The notes under the pieces are model-generated. The model was given only the letters and a program-made list of their open reading frames with translations. It searched no databases and had not been told where the DNA came from. This document shows positions 1 through 5,538 of a DNA stretch of 12,421 nt, in pieces. The DNA is from Desulfobulbaceae bacterium UBA5611. GTDB taxonomy: Bacteria; Desulfobacterota; Desulfobulbia; Desulfobulbales; Desulfocapsaceae. The stretch covers positions 1 to 12,421 of the forward strand of contig DIKT01000011.1 of NCBI GenBank assembly GCA_002424635.1, read 5' to 3'. Numbering within the stretch: the stretch's first letter is position 1; each line of letters begins with the position of its first letter. The position numbers and the translations under genes were made by a program.

Positions 1-348
1 GCCGTCATCATTTTTCGCAGCGCCTGGCAGATCGGCAGCGAGGCAGTTCAGTTGTTGATGGATCAACAATTACCACGGGGCCAACGGGAGATCATAAAGC
101 ATATAGTATTAAGCCATCAACAGGTACTGGGCATGCATGATTTACGGACCCGGCAATCAGGGCAAAATGCCATCATCCAGTTTCATCTGGATCTGAATGC
201 CAACCTGCCTCTCTCCAAGGCTCACTGTATCGGCAAGGAACTGGAAAAATTGATCTGGGTAAGCTTCCCGGGGGCCGATGTGACCATTCATCATGATCCC
301 ATTTTGACATCGGCCCAAAAAGACAGTCCTGTGGCGGCTGGCCAGTAG
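1..348 (+). CDS. Cation diffusion facilitator (FieF-like) metal efflux transporter, 3' part
   Basis: This is the C-terminal 115 residues of a cation diffusion facilitator, an inner-membrane antiporter that exports Fe2+, Zn2+ or Cd2+ in exchange for protons. The frame is open from base 1, so the start and the membrane domain lie outside the window. What remains is the end of the last membrane segment (AVIIFRSAWQIG) and the cytoplasmic dimerisation domain. The latter carries the FieF-type GMHDLRTRQSG motif, a following beta strand (IIQFHLDLN), the LSKAHCIGKELE helix and the closing PGADVTIHHDP motif. The histidines and aspartate in HDLRTRQSG and in HHDP are the usual regulatory metal sites of this domain. 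Family assignment is firm. The transported metal cannot be read from this fragment. The next gene begins within 50 bases, so the two may be cotranscribed. Confidence 0.9.
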   Translation, partial: AVIIFRSAWQIGSEAVQLLMDQQLPRGQREIIKHIVLSHQQVLGMHDLRTRQSGQNAIIQFHLDLNANLPLSKAHCIGKELEKLIWVSFPGADVTIHHDPILTSAQKDSPVAAGQ

Positions 349-354
349 GGTATG

Positions 355-375
355 GGGCGAAAAGAATATTTTTCA
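355..375 (+). repeat. Dispersed repeat, right-half copy
   Basis: These 21 bases match 4205-4225 at 20 positions, the single difference being A instead of C in the middle. At the second site the sequence is the right arm of a hairpin; here the left arm is missing. It lies between the CDF stop codon and the likely cupin start, which argues that the in-frame ATG at 352 is not the real start of the next gene. Confidence 0.5.
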
Positions 376-396
376 AGGCATCTTAACGGAAAAACA

Positions 397-837
397 ATGA
401 AGATCAGCGAAGCACTGCTGGAAGTAGCCGGCCACAACCTGGCCGGCTATAAACCGGTCATTGATTATGCCAACTGGCGAGTGGCGATTCTTAATTTCAG
501 TGAGGATCTACGCCCTGAAAAGATTATCAATCTGCAACGCCATAACGAGACCGATGAGGTCTTTGTGCTGCTACGCGGTCGCTGTATTCTTTTTATAGGC
601 GATGGCCAGCAAACGATTGCCACCATTCACGCCCAGGATATGATGCCGCACACCATCTATAACATCAAAAAAGGCACCTGGCACTCCCATACCTTGAGCG
701 AAGATGCGATGGTCTTAATTGTCGAGAACCGGGATACCACTTTTGCCAATTCTCCATTCTCTCCGCTCACCTGCCAGCAGCAACAGACATTGATAGCATT
801 AACCCATAGTCTGTGGCCTGACAGTCAGACTGAATAG
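397..837 (+). CDS. Small cupin-fold protein
   Basis: A 146-residue single-domain cupin, probably a cytoplasmic metal-binding beta-barrel. Cupin motif 1 is seen as H49-N-E51-T-D-E54 followed by FVLLRG, and motif 2 as the IKKGTWHSH segment with H96 and H98, ending VLIVENRDT. These can supply the usual His/Glu metal ligands. The HNETDEVFVLLRG form resembles small WbuC-like or sugar-related cupins, but I cannot name a substrate or reaction. I chose the ATG at 397 because GGA lies six bases upstream (388-390). An in-frame ATG at 352 would add 15 residues, but it has no properly spaced ribosome binding site and its extension lies over a repeat also found at 4205. It follows the CDF gene by 48 bases on the same strand, so cotranscription is possible. 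Confidence 0.75.
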   Translation: MKISEALLEVAGHNLAGYKPVIDYANWRVAILNFSEDLRPEKIINLQRHNETDEVFVLLRGRCILFIGDGQQTIATIHAQDMMPHTIYNIKKGTWHSHTLSEDAMVLIVENRDTTFANSPFSPLTCQQQQTLIALTHSLWPDSQTE

Positions 838-875
838 TAAAATACATAGTCAGGGTTCCATATCACGGTGATTTC

Positions 876-1406
876 TCAGGCAAAGCAGAGGCCGCAATCC
901 GGACAGGTGCCATTACTGGTGGTAAAACTAAAGCCACAGGCCGGACAGATCGTCTGCCTGGCGCCCTGATCATATATTGACTGGACGTGCTGTAAATCAT
1001 GGTGGTCAAGAGCGGTGGTTCGTTTAAATTCCCGGGCCAGCACCTCCATGGCCTCTTCCCCATCCTCTCGCTTAATCTGGAGAAACATATCTGTGCCGCA
1101 ACAGCCTTTGCCGCAGTTGCTGCTCTTTTTTTCACCGGCCAGCAAGGAGGGAATCTGCTCTTTGGCCAGGATCCGCTGTAGATTCTTCATCTCCAGCAAT
1201 GGACCTTTACGGATATTGACCAGCTCATCATCTACCGATAATTCCATAGACCGGGCTGCCTTCTTCTGCTTGAGTACTTCTTCTTTTACTAATTTTTCCT
1301 GGCCTGACACCAATTCTACCGCACAGGCAACACACATCTTGATCTCAGCCCGGTATTCATCATCGCAAACTGGACAATATTTCAATTCAGGATCCCTCTG
1401 CCGCAT
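876..1406 (-). CDS. Double zinc-ribbon protein with DUF2007-like centre
   Basis: A 176-residue soluble protein. The N-terminal zinc ribbon has C11-x2-C14 and C25-x2-C28. The C-terminal ribbon has C154-P-A-C157 and C168-P-D-C171 plus C174. The middle (about 64-128) has the pattern KGPLLEMKNLQRILAKEQIPSLL, then FLQIKREDGEEAMEVLAREF. This is the strand-helix-strand-helix layout of DUF2007-type putative signal-transducing domains. An extra cysteine cluster, C98-x3-C102-C103, sits in the loop. A charged, probably helical linker joins the first ribbon to the centre. The start is well supported by AAGGAG a few bases upstream of the ATG. The gene converges with the cupin, 38 bases from its stop. No enzymatic role is visible; a metal-binding or protein-binding adaptor is an inference. 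Confidence 0.75.
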   Translation of the reverse strand: MRQRDPELKYCPVCDDEYRAEIKMCVACAVELVSGQEKLVKEEVLKQKKAARSMELSVDDELVNIRKGPLLEMKNLQRILAKEQIPSLLAGEKKSSNCGKGCCGTDMFLQIKREDGEEAMEVLAREFKRTTALDHHDLQHVQSIYDQGARQTICPACGFSFTTSNGTCPDCGLCFA

Positions 1407-1529
1407 TTTTTACTCCTTCTCTTTCAGATTTCTGTTTTTAATAGATCTGCTCAGCCTGCCCATACATGGATTTTATTCCCGTGTTTGTTGTTTCAAAACA
1501 CCAGCACAAGCAATGCAGACAATGCTGAG

Positions 1530-1559
1530 AATATACGCCAAATGGCCAGCGGAGGTCAA
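1530..1559 (-). promoter_or_regulatory. Candidate sigma-70 promoter for the zinc-ribbon gene
   Basis: On the minus strand TTGACC (1554-1559) and TATATT (1530-1535) are separated by 18 bases, which is close to the sigma-70 consensus. The start codon at 1406 is about 120 bases downstream, so the leader would be rather long. Seen by eye only. Confidence 0.4.
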
Positions 1560-1633
1560 GATAATCTAAGTTCGTTATTATACCATCCCGGTATTATTAA
1601 ATAACCCGGCAAAAAAAGAAAGCGGTGCAGTGA

Positions 1634-1650
1634 TTTGATTTCTCATCAAA
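1634..1650. promoter_or_regulatory. FNR/CRP-like inverted repeat upstream of OYE gene
   Basis: TTTGAT and ATCAAA form a perfect 6-base inverted repeat around a 5-base centre. This resembles the FNR box TTGAT-N4-ATCAA but has one extra central base. It lies about 170 bases before the oxidoreductase start. It could be a regulator site for either divergent gene; there is no direct evidence of use. Confidence 0.25.
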
Positions 1651-1664
1651 ATTCGGCTATTTAT

Positions 1665-1745
1665 TTATAAGGTTGGCTGTTTGTTGAGTGCTTTGACATC
1701 TATCACACTGATCTTGCCACTAACAAGCCAATCTATCAACAAACT
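1665..1745 (-). pseudogene. Possible gene-end remnant, similar to the right-edge gene
   Basis: A 26-codon stretch with no start, preceded by an in-frame stop (1746-1748) and ending in TAA (1665-1667). It reads ...GKISVIDVKALNKQPTL. The segment IDVKALNK resembles RDVVALNK at the end of the partial minus-strand gene at 12360. The DNA agrees as well: 12 identical bases (1680-1691 against 12363-12374) and partial identity for about 15 more. It may be a decayed copy of that gene's 3' end or a chance match. Confidence 0.2.
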
Positions 1746-1822
1746 TTACATCCCAAGATTGACTCCTTGAAATTATCAATTGTGTGATCAAATAGCCTGA
1801 TAAGCTTAGCTGAGGTTTACAA

Positions 1823-2893
1823 ATGATCAATAATAAGGCCTTTACTCCCTTTCAACTCAAAAATTTTCAACTACGCAATCGCCTGGGTGTGGCACCGATG
1901 ACGCGCATGTCATCGATCCGTGACAGCATCCCCCGACAGGATGTACTTGATTTTCTGGTCTCCCGAGCCCTTAACGGCGCGGCCATAGTTTATACCGAGG
2001 CTATCGTCACCGACTATGAAAGTGCTCAGGGTTATCCCGGTCAGGCCCGTCTGACCACTCAGCGCCAGATCAATAGCTGGCGCACAGTAAACGAGGCCAT
2101 CCATGCGGCCGGGGCGCTCTCCATCATGCAGATGTTCCACTGTGGACGCCTGGCCTGGCCGGAGATTAATCCCGCAGCCCGTAGCCTGGCTCCCAGCGCA
2201 CTTCCAATAAAACAGCAGAATCCTTTGACCAGCCAGCCTTATCCGCTTGCCGACGAGATGAGCGTCTTTGACATCCACCATGTCATCAACGGTTTTGTCG
2301 AAACTGCCAGAGGAGCGGTTGCAGCAGGCTTTGACGGCATCGAAATCCACGGTGCCCACGGCTATCTTATCAGTCAGTTTTTATCGGCCTACTCCAATCA
2401 ACGCAATGATGAATATGGCGGAACACCTCAGAAACGCTACCGTTTTGCCCAGGAAATTATTGCGGCGGTGCGTGCGGTAGTGCCGCAGGACCAACTCTTA
2501 TTTTTTCGGATTTCGGATTGGGGCGTGGTTGATATGGAGGTGTCACTGTTCAACAGCAGGGATGAATATCAGACCATAATCCGCCTGCTGTCTGAGGAAC
2601 CGATCGATGCCATTTCCGTTTCGACCTATGATTATAAGCTGCCGGCCTTCGGTACGGATAAAAACATGGCCCAGCTAACCCGCGAGGTCAGCCGTTTGCC
2701 TATTATCATCTGCGGCAGAATATATGATCGCACAAGCGCCGAGGAGGCCCTGCTTGATGCCGATATTGCCTTATCGGCGAAATCAACGCTACTCAACCCT
2801 GACTGGTTTGAGGATGTCCGTACCGGCAAGGAAATGACAGCCTACACATCAGAAGAAGCGAATATTGCTTATACTGAAACTCCTTTACCATAA
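1823..2893 (+). CDS. Old Yellow Enzyme-family NADH:flavin oxidoreductase
   Basis: A 356-residue FMN-binding TIM barrel of the Old Yellow Enzyme family. These enzymes use NAD(P)H to reduce activated C=C bonds in enones, nitro compounds or similar electrophiles. Key segments in order: FTPFQLKNFQLRNRLGVAPMTR at the N-terminus (FMN contact), QMFHCGR at 103-109, the substrate-anion site as H176-G-A-H179 followed by Y181 in GFDGIEIHGAHGYL, then NQRNDEYGG at 192-200 and RYRF near 205. The C-terminal part runs through IIICGRIYD and SLLNPDWFEDV. The protein stops after the barrel, so it lacks the 4Fe-4S and FAD/NAD domains of 2,4-dienoyl-CoA reductase-type enzymes. GAGG lies eight bases before the ATG. 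The metallophosphoesterase gene follows after 107 bases on the same strand. Physiological substrate unknown. Confidence 0.93.
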   Translation: MINNKAFTPFQLKNFQLRNRLGVAPMTRMSSIRDSIPRQDVLDFLVSRALNGAAIVYTEAIVTDYESAQGYPGQARLTTQRQINSWRTVNEAIHAAGALSIMQMFHCGRLAWPEINPAARSLAPSALPIKQQNPLTSQPYPLADEMSVFDIHHVINGFVETARGAVAAGFDGIEIHGAHGYLISQFLSAYSNQRNDEYGGTPQKRYRFAQEIIAAVRAVVPQDQLLFFRISDWGVVDMEVSLFNSRDEYQTIIRLLSEEPIDAISVSTYDYKLPAFGTDKNMAQLTREVSRLPIIICGRIYDRTSAEEALLDADIALSAKSTLLNPDWFEDVRTGKEMTAYTSEEANIAYTETPLP

Positions 2894-3000
2894 AAAAAAC
2901 CGCGAACCTAATCGACCTTACCTTTATCCCTAAAATTAACAGAGTTATTTAATCAGGTCCTTTCTCTCAGGCCGTCTTCGATCCATCAACCAGGTGATGC

Positions 3001-4137
3001 ATGACCTATTTTCTGCTTCTTTATCTGTCGATCTACAGCATCGGCCACTGCTATGTCTTCCGTAAAATAAAGACCGCCTTCCAGCCCGGCATAACCAGCC
3101 AAACAGCGCTGGCCCTGTTCATGATCATCATGATCATGGCGCCGATTGTAATCCACCTGACCGAAAGAGCAGGAATTGAGATAGGAGCCCGGTTCTGGGC
3201 CTATATAAGTTTTAGCTGGATGGGGCTGCTTTTTCTGTTCGTAATGCTGGCCGCCATATTCGATGTCGTCTTAGTCACTGTCCGGATGATTCACAAAAAT
3301 CAGCTGAAAAAGCCGGTCAGAGCGCAGATATCACCGCGGCAACTCTTGCAGTTGGAGGCGATACTGGTATTTGCTATTTATGGCTACGGCCTGTTTGAGG
3401 CAGCAGATATCCGCCTGGAACACATAGAACTGGCCAGTCCTAAAATAACGGCCCAAACCGGCAGGATTCGTATAGTCCAGGTATCAGACATCCACCTGGG
3501 GCTTATTGTCAGTGAAAGAAGGCTCACCAGAATTGTGGCGAAGATTCAGGAGGCAGCTCCTGATATAGTGGTATCGACCGGCGATCTGGTAGATGGTCAG
3601 CTCAGCCTCATCTCCAGAGAAATAGAACTGCTGGCTGCCATCAATCCGCCTCTTGGCAAAATTGCCATCACCGGCAATCATGAATTTTATGCCGGCGCCG
3701 AGGATGCCCTGGATTTTACAAAAGCAGCCGGCTTTAAGATACTGCGCCATCAGGGGATGACGATCGGCGACATCAATGTCGTAGGAGTGGATGACCCGGC
3801 AGGCCAATTCTTTAGTAAAGTACCGAGCCAGAAGGAGAGTGATCTGCTGGCTCGGCAACCCGAAGAAAATTTTACGGTTTTGCTCAAACACCGGCCTGAT
3901 ATTGACCCGGACAGCTTGGGCCATTTCGATCTCCAGCTCTCCGGCCATACGCATAAGGGCCAGATCTTTCCCTTCAATCTAGTCACCTGGATGTTTTATC
4001 CTCAGCCAGCCGGTAAGCTCACCAAATTAAAAAGCGGCTTTTTATACCTCAGCCGCGGCACCGGCACCTGGGGACCACCGATTCGCTTCCTGGCGCCACC
4101 TGAGATCACTATTATCGATCTGGTGCCGACAAGATAA
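3001..4137 (+). CDS. Membrane-anchored metallophosphoesterase (YkuE/YaeI type)
   Basis: A 378-residue protein with an N-terminal membrane domain and a calcineurin-like phosphoesterase domain. Hydrophobic segments lie near 3-20, 36-53, 66-95 and 116-134. The catalytic core begins at about 155 and has every dimetal motif in order: D163-x-H165 (SDIHLG), G-D195 (TGDLVDG), N226-H227-E (GNHEF), an HRPD segment near 297, and G-H316-T-H318 (GHTHKGQ). It ends with the LSRGTGTWGPPIR segment common in YkuE/YaeI relatives, some of which act on lipid-linked phosphates such as UDP-diacylglucosamine; the substrate here is not determined. The start overlaps an AGGTG ribosome binding site. The gene converges with the MOSC gene across the hairpin repeat at 4181-4225. 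Confidence 0.9.
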   Translation: MTYFLLLYLSIYSIGHCYVFRKIKTAFQPGITSQTALALFMIIMIMAPIVIHLTERAGIEIGARFWAYISFSWMGLLFLFVMLAAIFDVVLVTVRMIHKNQLKKPVRAQISPRQLLQLEAILVFAIYGYGLFEAADIRLEHIELASPKITAQTGRIRIVQVSDIHLGLIVSERRLTRIVAKIQEAAPDIVVSTGDLVDGQLSLISREIELLAAINPPLGKIAITGNHEFYAGAEDALDFTKAAGFKILRHQGMTIGDINVVGVDDPAGQFFSKVPSQKESDLLARQPEENFTVLLKHRPDIDPDSLGHFDLQLSGHTHKGQIFPFNLVTWMFYPQPAGKLTKLKSGFLYLSRGTGTWGPPIRFLAPPEITIIDLVPTR

Positions 4138-4180
4138 AAGGCTTATTCCAGAGGTCATATCCAACAGACTAAAGGTTACT

Positions 4181-4225
4181 TTGAAAAATGAGGATTTTCG
4201 TTTTGGGCGAAAAGACTATTTTTCA
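4181..4225. repeat. Hairpin repeat, possible bidirectional terminator
   Basis: An imperfect inverted repeat. TGAAAAAT (4182-4189) pairs with ATTTTTCA (4218-4225) and TTTTCG (4195-4200) pairs with CGAAAA (4208-4213), around a 7-base loop with a small internal loop. It sits between two convergent stop codons (4137 and 4250), where a shared terminator would be expected. Its right arm recurs at 355-375 and a form of its left arm recurs at 4908-4926, so it is also a dispersed element. Confidence 0.55.
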
Positions 4226-4249
4226 GCACTGATCGCTTTCTGCTAAAAA

Positions 4250-4687
4250 CTAGTTAATTGGTAAGATAGTATCACCGGCTTTGGCAGTCCCACCTGCAAT
4301 CACCTTAGCAAAGAGACCCTCTTTGGGCATAATGCAGTCGCCTGTAGCCTTTTTAATGGCACAACCATCATTATGACATTTTTTGCCGATCTGGGTGATT
4401 TCCAGGATGATATTATCGCCAATCTGCAACTGATCACCGACCTTGATGATGGTGATATCTAGGCCCTTGGTAATGATATTCTCGGCAAAAGCACCATCTT
4501 TTAAGGTCGGCAGCTTTTCTTTCACGACATCAATACTCTCAGCGGCCAGCAATGATACCTGTCTGTGCCATTTGCCGGCATGGGCATCATCGACAATACC
4601 GAAATCCTTTTCAAAGACGGCTTGCGCAATCGCTTTCTTGACAATGCCTTTTTTGGCGCTGGTACAGATTGCTTCAATAGTAGCCAT
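4250..4687 (-). CDS. Small MOSC domain protein
   Basis: A 145-residue stand-alone MOSC (molybdenum cofactor sulfurase C-terminal) domain. The typical features are present: DAHAG (34-38), HRQVSLLAAESI (41-52), GAFAENI (65-71), VGDQLQIG (83-90), then LEITQIGKKCHNDGCAIKKATGDC with C104, C109 and C118, ending GLFAKVIAGG. MOSC domains are linked to molybdenum cofactor or sulfur-transfer chemistry. The family is also found next to MogA/MoaB-type genes, but no moa or moe gene is visible here. The start is supported by AAGGAA a few bases upstream. It is a single-gene unit, convergent with the metallophosphoesterase, and the long gap upstream must contain its promoter. Confidence 0.9.
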   Translation of the reverse strand: MATIEAICTSAKKGIVKKAIAQAVFEKDFGIVDDAHAGKWHRQVSLLAAESIDVVKEKLPTLKDGAFAENIITKGLDITIIKVGDQLQIGDNIILEITQIGKKCHNDGCAIKKATGDCIMPKEGLFAKVIAGGTAKAGDTILPIN

Positions 4688-4907
4688 AATGTTCCTTATA
4701 ATTACAGATTAAAGAGATAATTTCCCCATCGCTTATTTAAACTGGAAAACAATCGGCGACTGCAATAAAAATACAGTCTATTCTCTTGCTGGTATAAAAC
4801 CACAATATAACGCTGCCACAAATCTGCAACACTTTTTCCCACTGCTTTTTTTCTTTTCCATGAAATTTACACCAATATAGTCAAGAGTCAATGATTTAAG
4901 GGCGGCT

Positions 4908-4926
4908 TAAAAATGAGAAATTTTCG
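4908..4926 (+). repeat. Dispersed repeat, left-half copy
   Basis: The core AAAAATGAG followed by TTTTCG matches the left arm at 4184-4200. The two bases GA between these blocks there are replaced by AAA here. No matching right arm follows. Confidence 0.3.
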
Positions 4927-5106
4927 ATCAATCAAGGTATATGATAATTTTACCGCAGGCATATAACTGATATTTAAAGGATAAATTTTGCCTATAACGC
5001 CGAGCTTGGGTGAAAGGGGCATCCTTATTTTGATTATAAAGCTTCCGGTAGACAAGCACTGGCCAGCCAAATATTTGTCTTACTTTCTTTTTTAAGAAGA
5101 AAAAAA

Positions 5107-5135
5107 TTGACATGATATAACATATCATTTAATAT
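5107..5135 (+). promoter_or_regulatory. Near-consensus sigma-70 promoter of the metal-resistance operon
   Basis: TTGACA (5107-5112) is a perfect -35 box and TAATAT (5130-5135) a good -10 box, with the optimal spacing of 17 bases. Transcription would start near 5142, giving a leader of only about 20 bases. A strong promoter held off by a repressor is the expected arrangement for an ArsR-controlled efflux pump. Confidence 0.75.
5112..5128. promoter_or_regulatory. Operator candidate between -35 and -10
   Basis: ATGATAT and ATATCAT form a perfect 7-base inverted repeat around AAC, filling the promoter spacer. This is a likely ArsR/CadC-type repressor site by position and symmetry. Confidence 0.5.
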
Positions 5136-5154
5136 ATGAGCACATACTCACATA
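5133..5154. promoter_or_regulatory. Operator candidate over -10 and transcription start
   Basis: TATATGAG and CTCACATA are inverted repeats (7 of 8 positions) separated by six bases. The site covers the -10 box and the predicted start. ArsR/SmtB family operators are commonly AT-rich imperfect repeats placed here, so this is the other strong candidate for repressor binding. Confidence 0.55.
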
Positions 5155-5166
5155 AGGAGCCTTATG
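5151..5166 (+). promoter_or_regulatory. Palindrome covering the arsR ribosome binding site and start codon
   Basis: CATAAGG and CCTTATG form a perfect 7-base inverted repeat with only AG between them. It includes the AAGGAG ribosome binding site (5154-5159) and the ATG (5164-5166). As RNA a 2-base loop would need the innermost pairs to open; as DNA it is a compact symmetric site. It could dampen translation or be a further operator. Confidence 0.45.
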
Positions 5167-5538
5167 AACCAACTAAATTTTGAAATAGATATCTGTGAGG
5201 AGTTATGCGAGCATTCCCGGCTAATTGATTTGGCCAAAGCTGAAATGCTTGACGACGATACGGCACAATTAATAGCTGAATCCTTTAAACTCCTTGCTGA
5301 TACGACCAGGGTAAAAATATTATACGCCCTTTCCCACCGTGAGCTTTGCGTCTGTGATATTGCGGCCGTGGTTGCCATGGGCCAATCAGCCGTTTCGCAT
5401 CAACTGCGCTTGCTGCGTGGCGCGCGGATGGTCAAATACCGTAAAGAAGGGACAATGGTTTGGTATTCACTGGATGATGACCTTATTTCTCTACTTTTAT
5501 CCCAAGGGATAGAGCATGTTAAACATAAACAAAAATAA
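5164..5538 (+). CDS. ArsR/SmtB family metal-sensing repressor, CadC type
   Basis: A 124-residue winged-helix repressor that would bind the operators just upstream and release DNA when it binds a toxic metal. The core runs from ESFKLLADTTRVKILYAL through ELCVCDIAAVV, MGQSAVSHQLRLLRGARMV (recognition helix) and KYRKEGTMVWYSL (wing). C62 and C64 in ELCVCD plus N-terminal C11-E-E-L-C15 reproduce the four-cysteine CadC site for Cd(II)/Pb(II)/Zn(II). The C-terminal helix (LDDDLISLLLSQGIEHVKH) retains an Asp and an H-x2-H pair, but Leu stands where CadC has its His in the second, alpha5 site. The AAGGAG ribosome binding site supports the start. It overlaps the ATPase start by 23 bases. Functionally cadC-like, though the inducer is not proved. 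Confidence 0.92.
   Translation: MNQLNFEIDICEELCEHSRLIDLAKAEMLDDDTAQLIAESFKLLADTTRVKILYALSHRELCVCDIAAVVAMGQSAVSHQLRLLRGARMVKYRKEGTMVWYSLDDDLISLLLSQGIEHVKHKQK

Larger units (their letters stand above)
1407..1822. other. Intergenic region between divergent genes
   Basis: A 416-base AT-rich gap between the zinc-ribbon gene (-) and the OYE-family gene (+). It holds the candidate promoter at 1530-1559, a perfect 6-base inverted repeat at 1634-1650, and a short coding-like minus-strand stretch at 1665-1745. A 9-base inverted pair (GTTTGTTGA near 1679, TCAACAAAC near 1736) is separated by too large a loop to be an obvious terminator. I found no gene or RNA here. Confidence 0.6.
4688..5163. other. 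Long intergenic region between divergent MOSC and metal-resistance operons
   Basis: 476 AT-rich bases. The right end holds the promoter and operators of the ArsR gene (5107-5166). A left-half copy of the dispersed repeat is at 4908-4926. The two short minus-strand reading frames inside it (4888-5070 and 4928-5128) have no ribosome binding site or recognisable motif and are rejected. I could not single out a convincing MOSC promoter. Confidence 0.6.

Noticed and set aside
352..396. In-frame 15-codon extension of the cupin from the ATG at 352
   Set aside because: No properly spaced ribosome binding site, and the stretch coincides with a dispersed repeat found again at 4205-4225. The ATG at 397 has GGA six bases upstream.
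862..872. ATCAC/GTGAT repeat between the convergent cupin and zinc-ribbon genes as a terminator
   Set aside because: The arms are five bases with a one-base centre and there is no T-run, so it cannot form a useful hairpin.
1015..1569. 184-codon plus-strand frame over the zinc-ribbon gene
   Set aside because: It is Ser/Phe-rich, the typical antisense shadow of a Lys/Glu-rich gene, and has no ribosome binding site. The minus-strand zinc ribbons are unmistakable.
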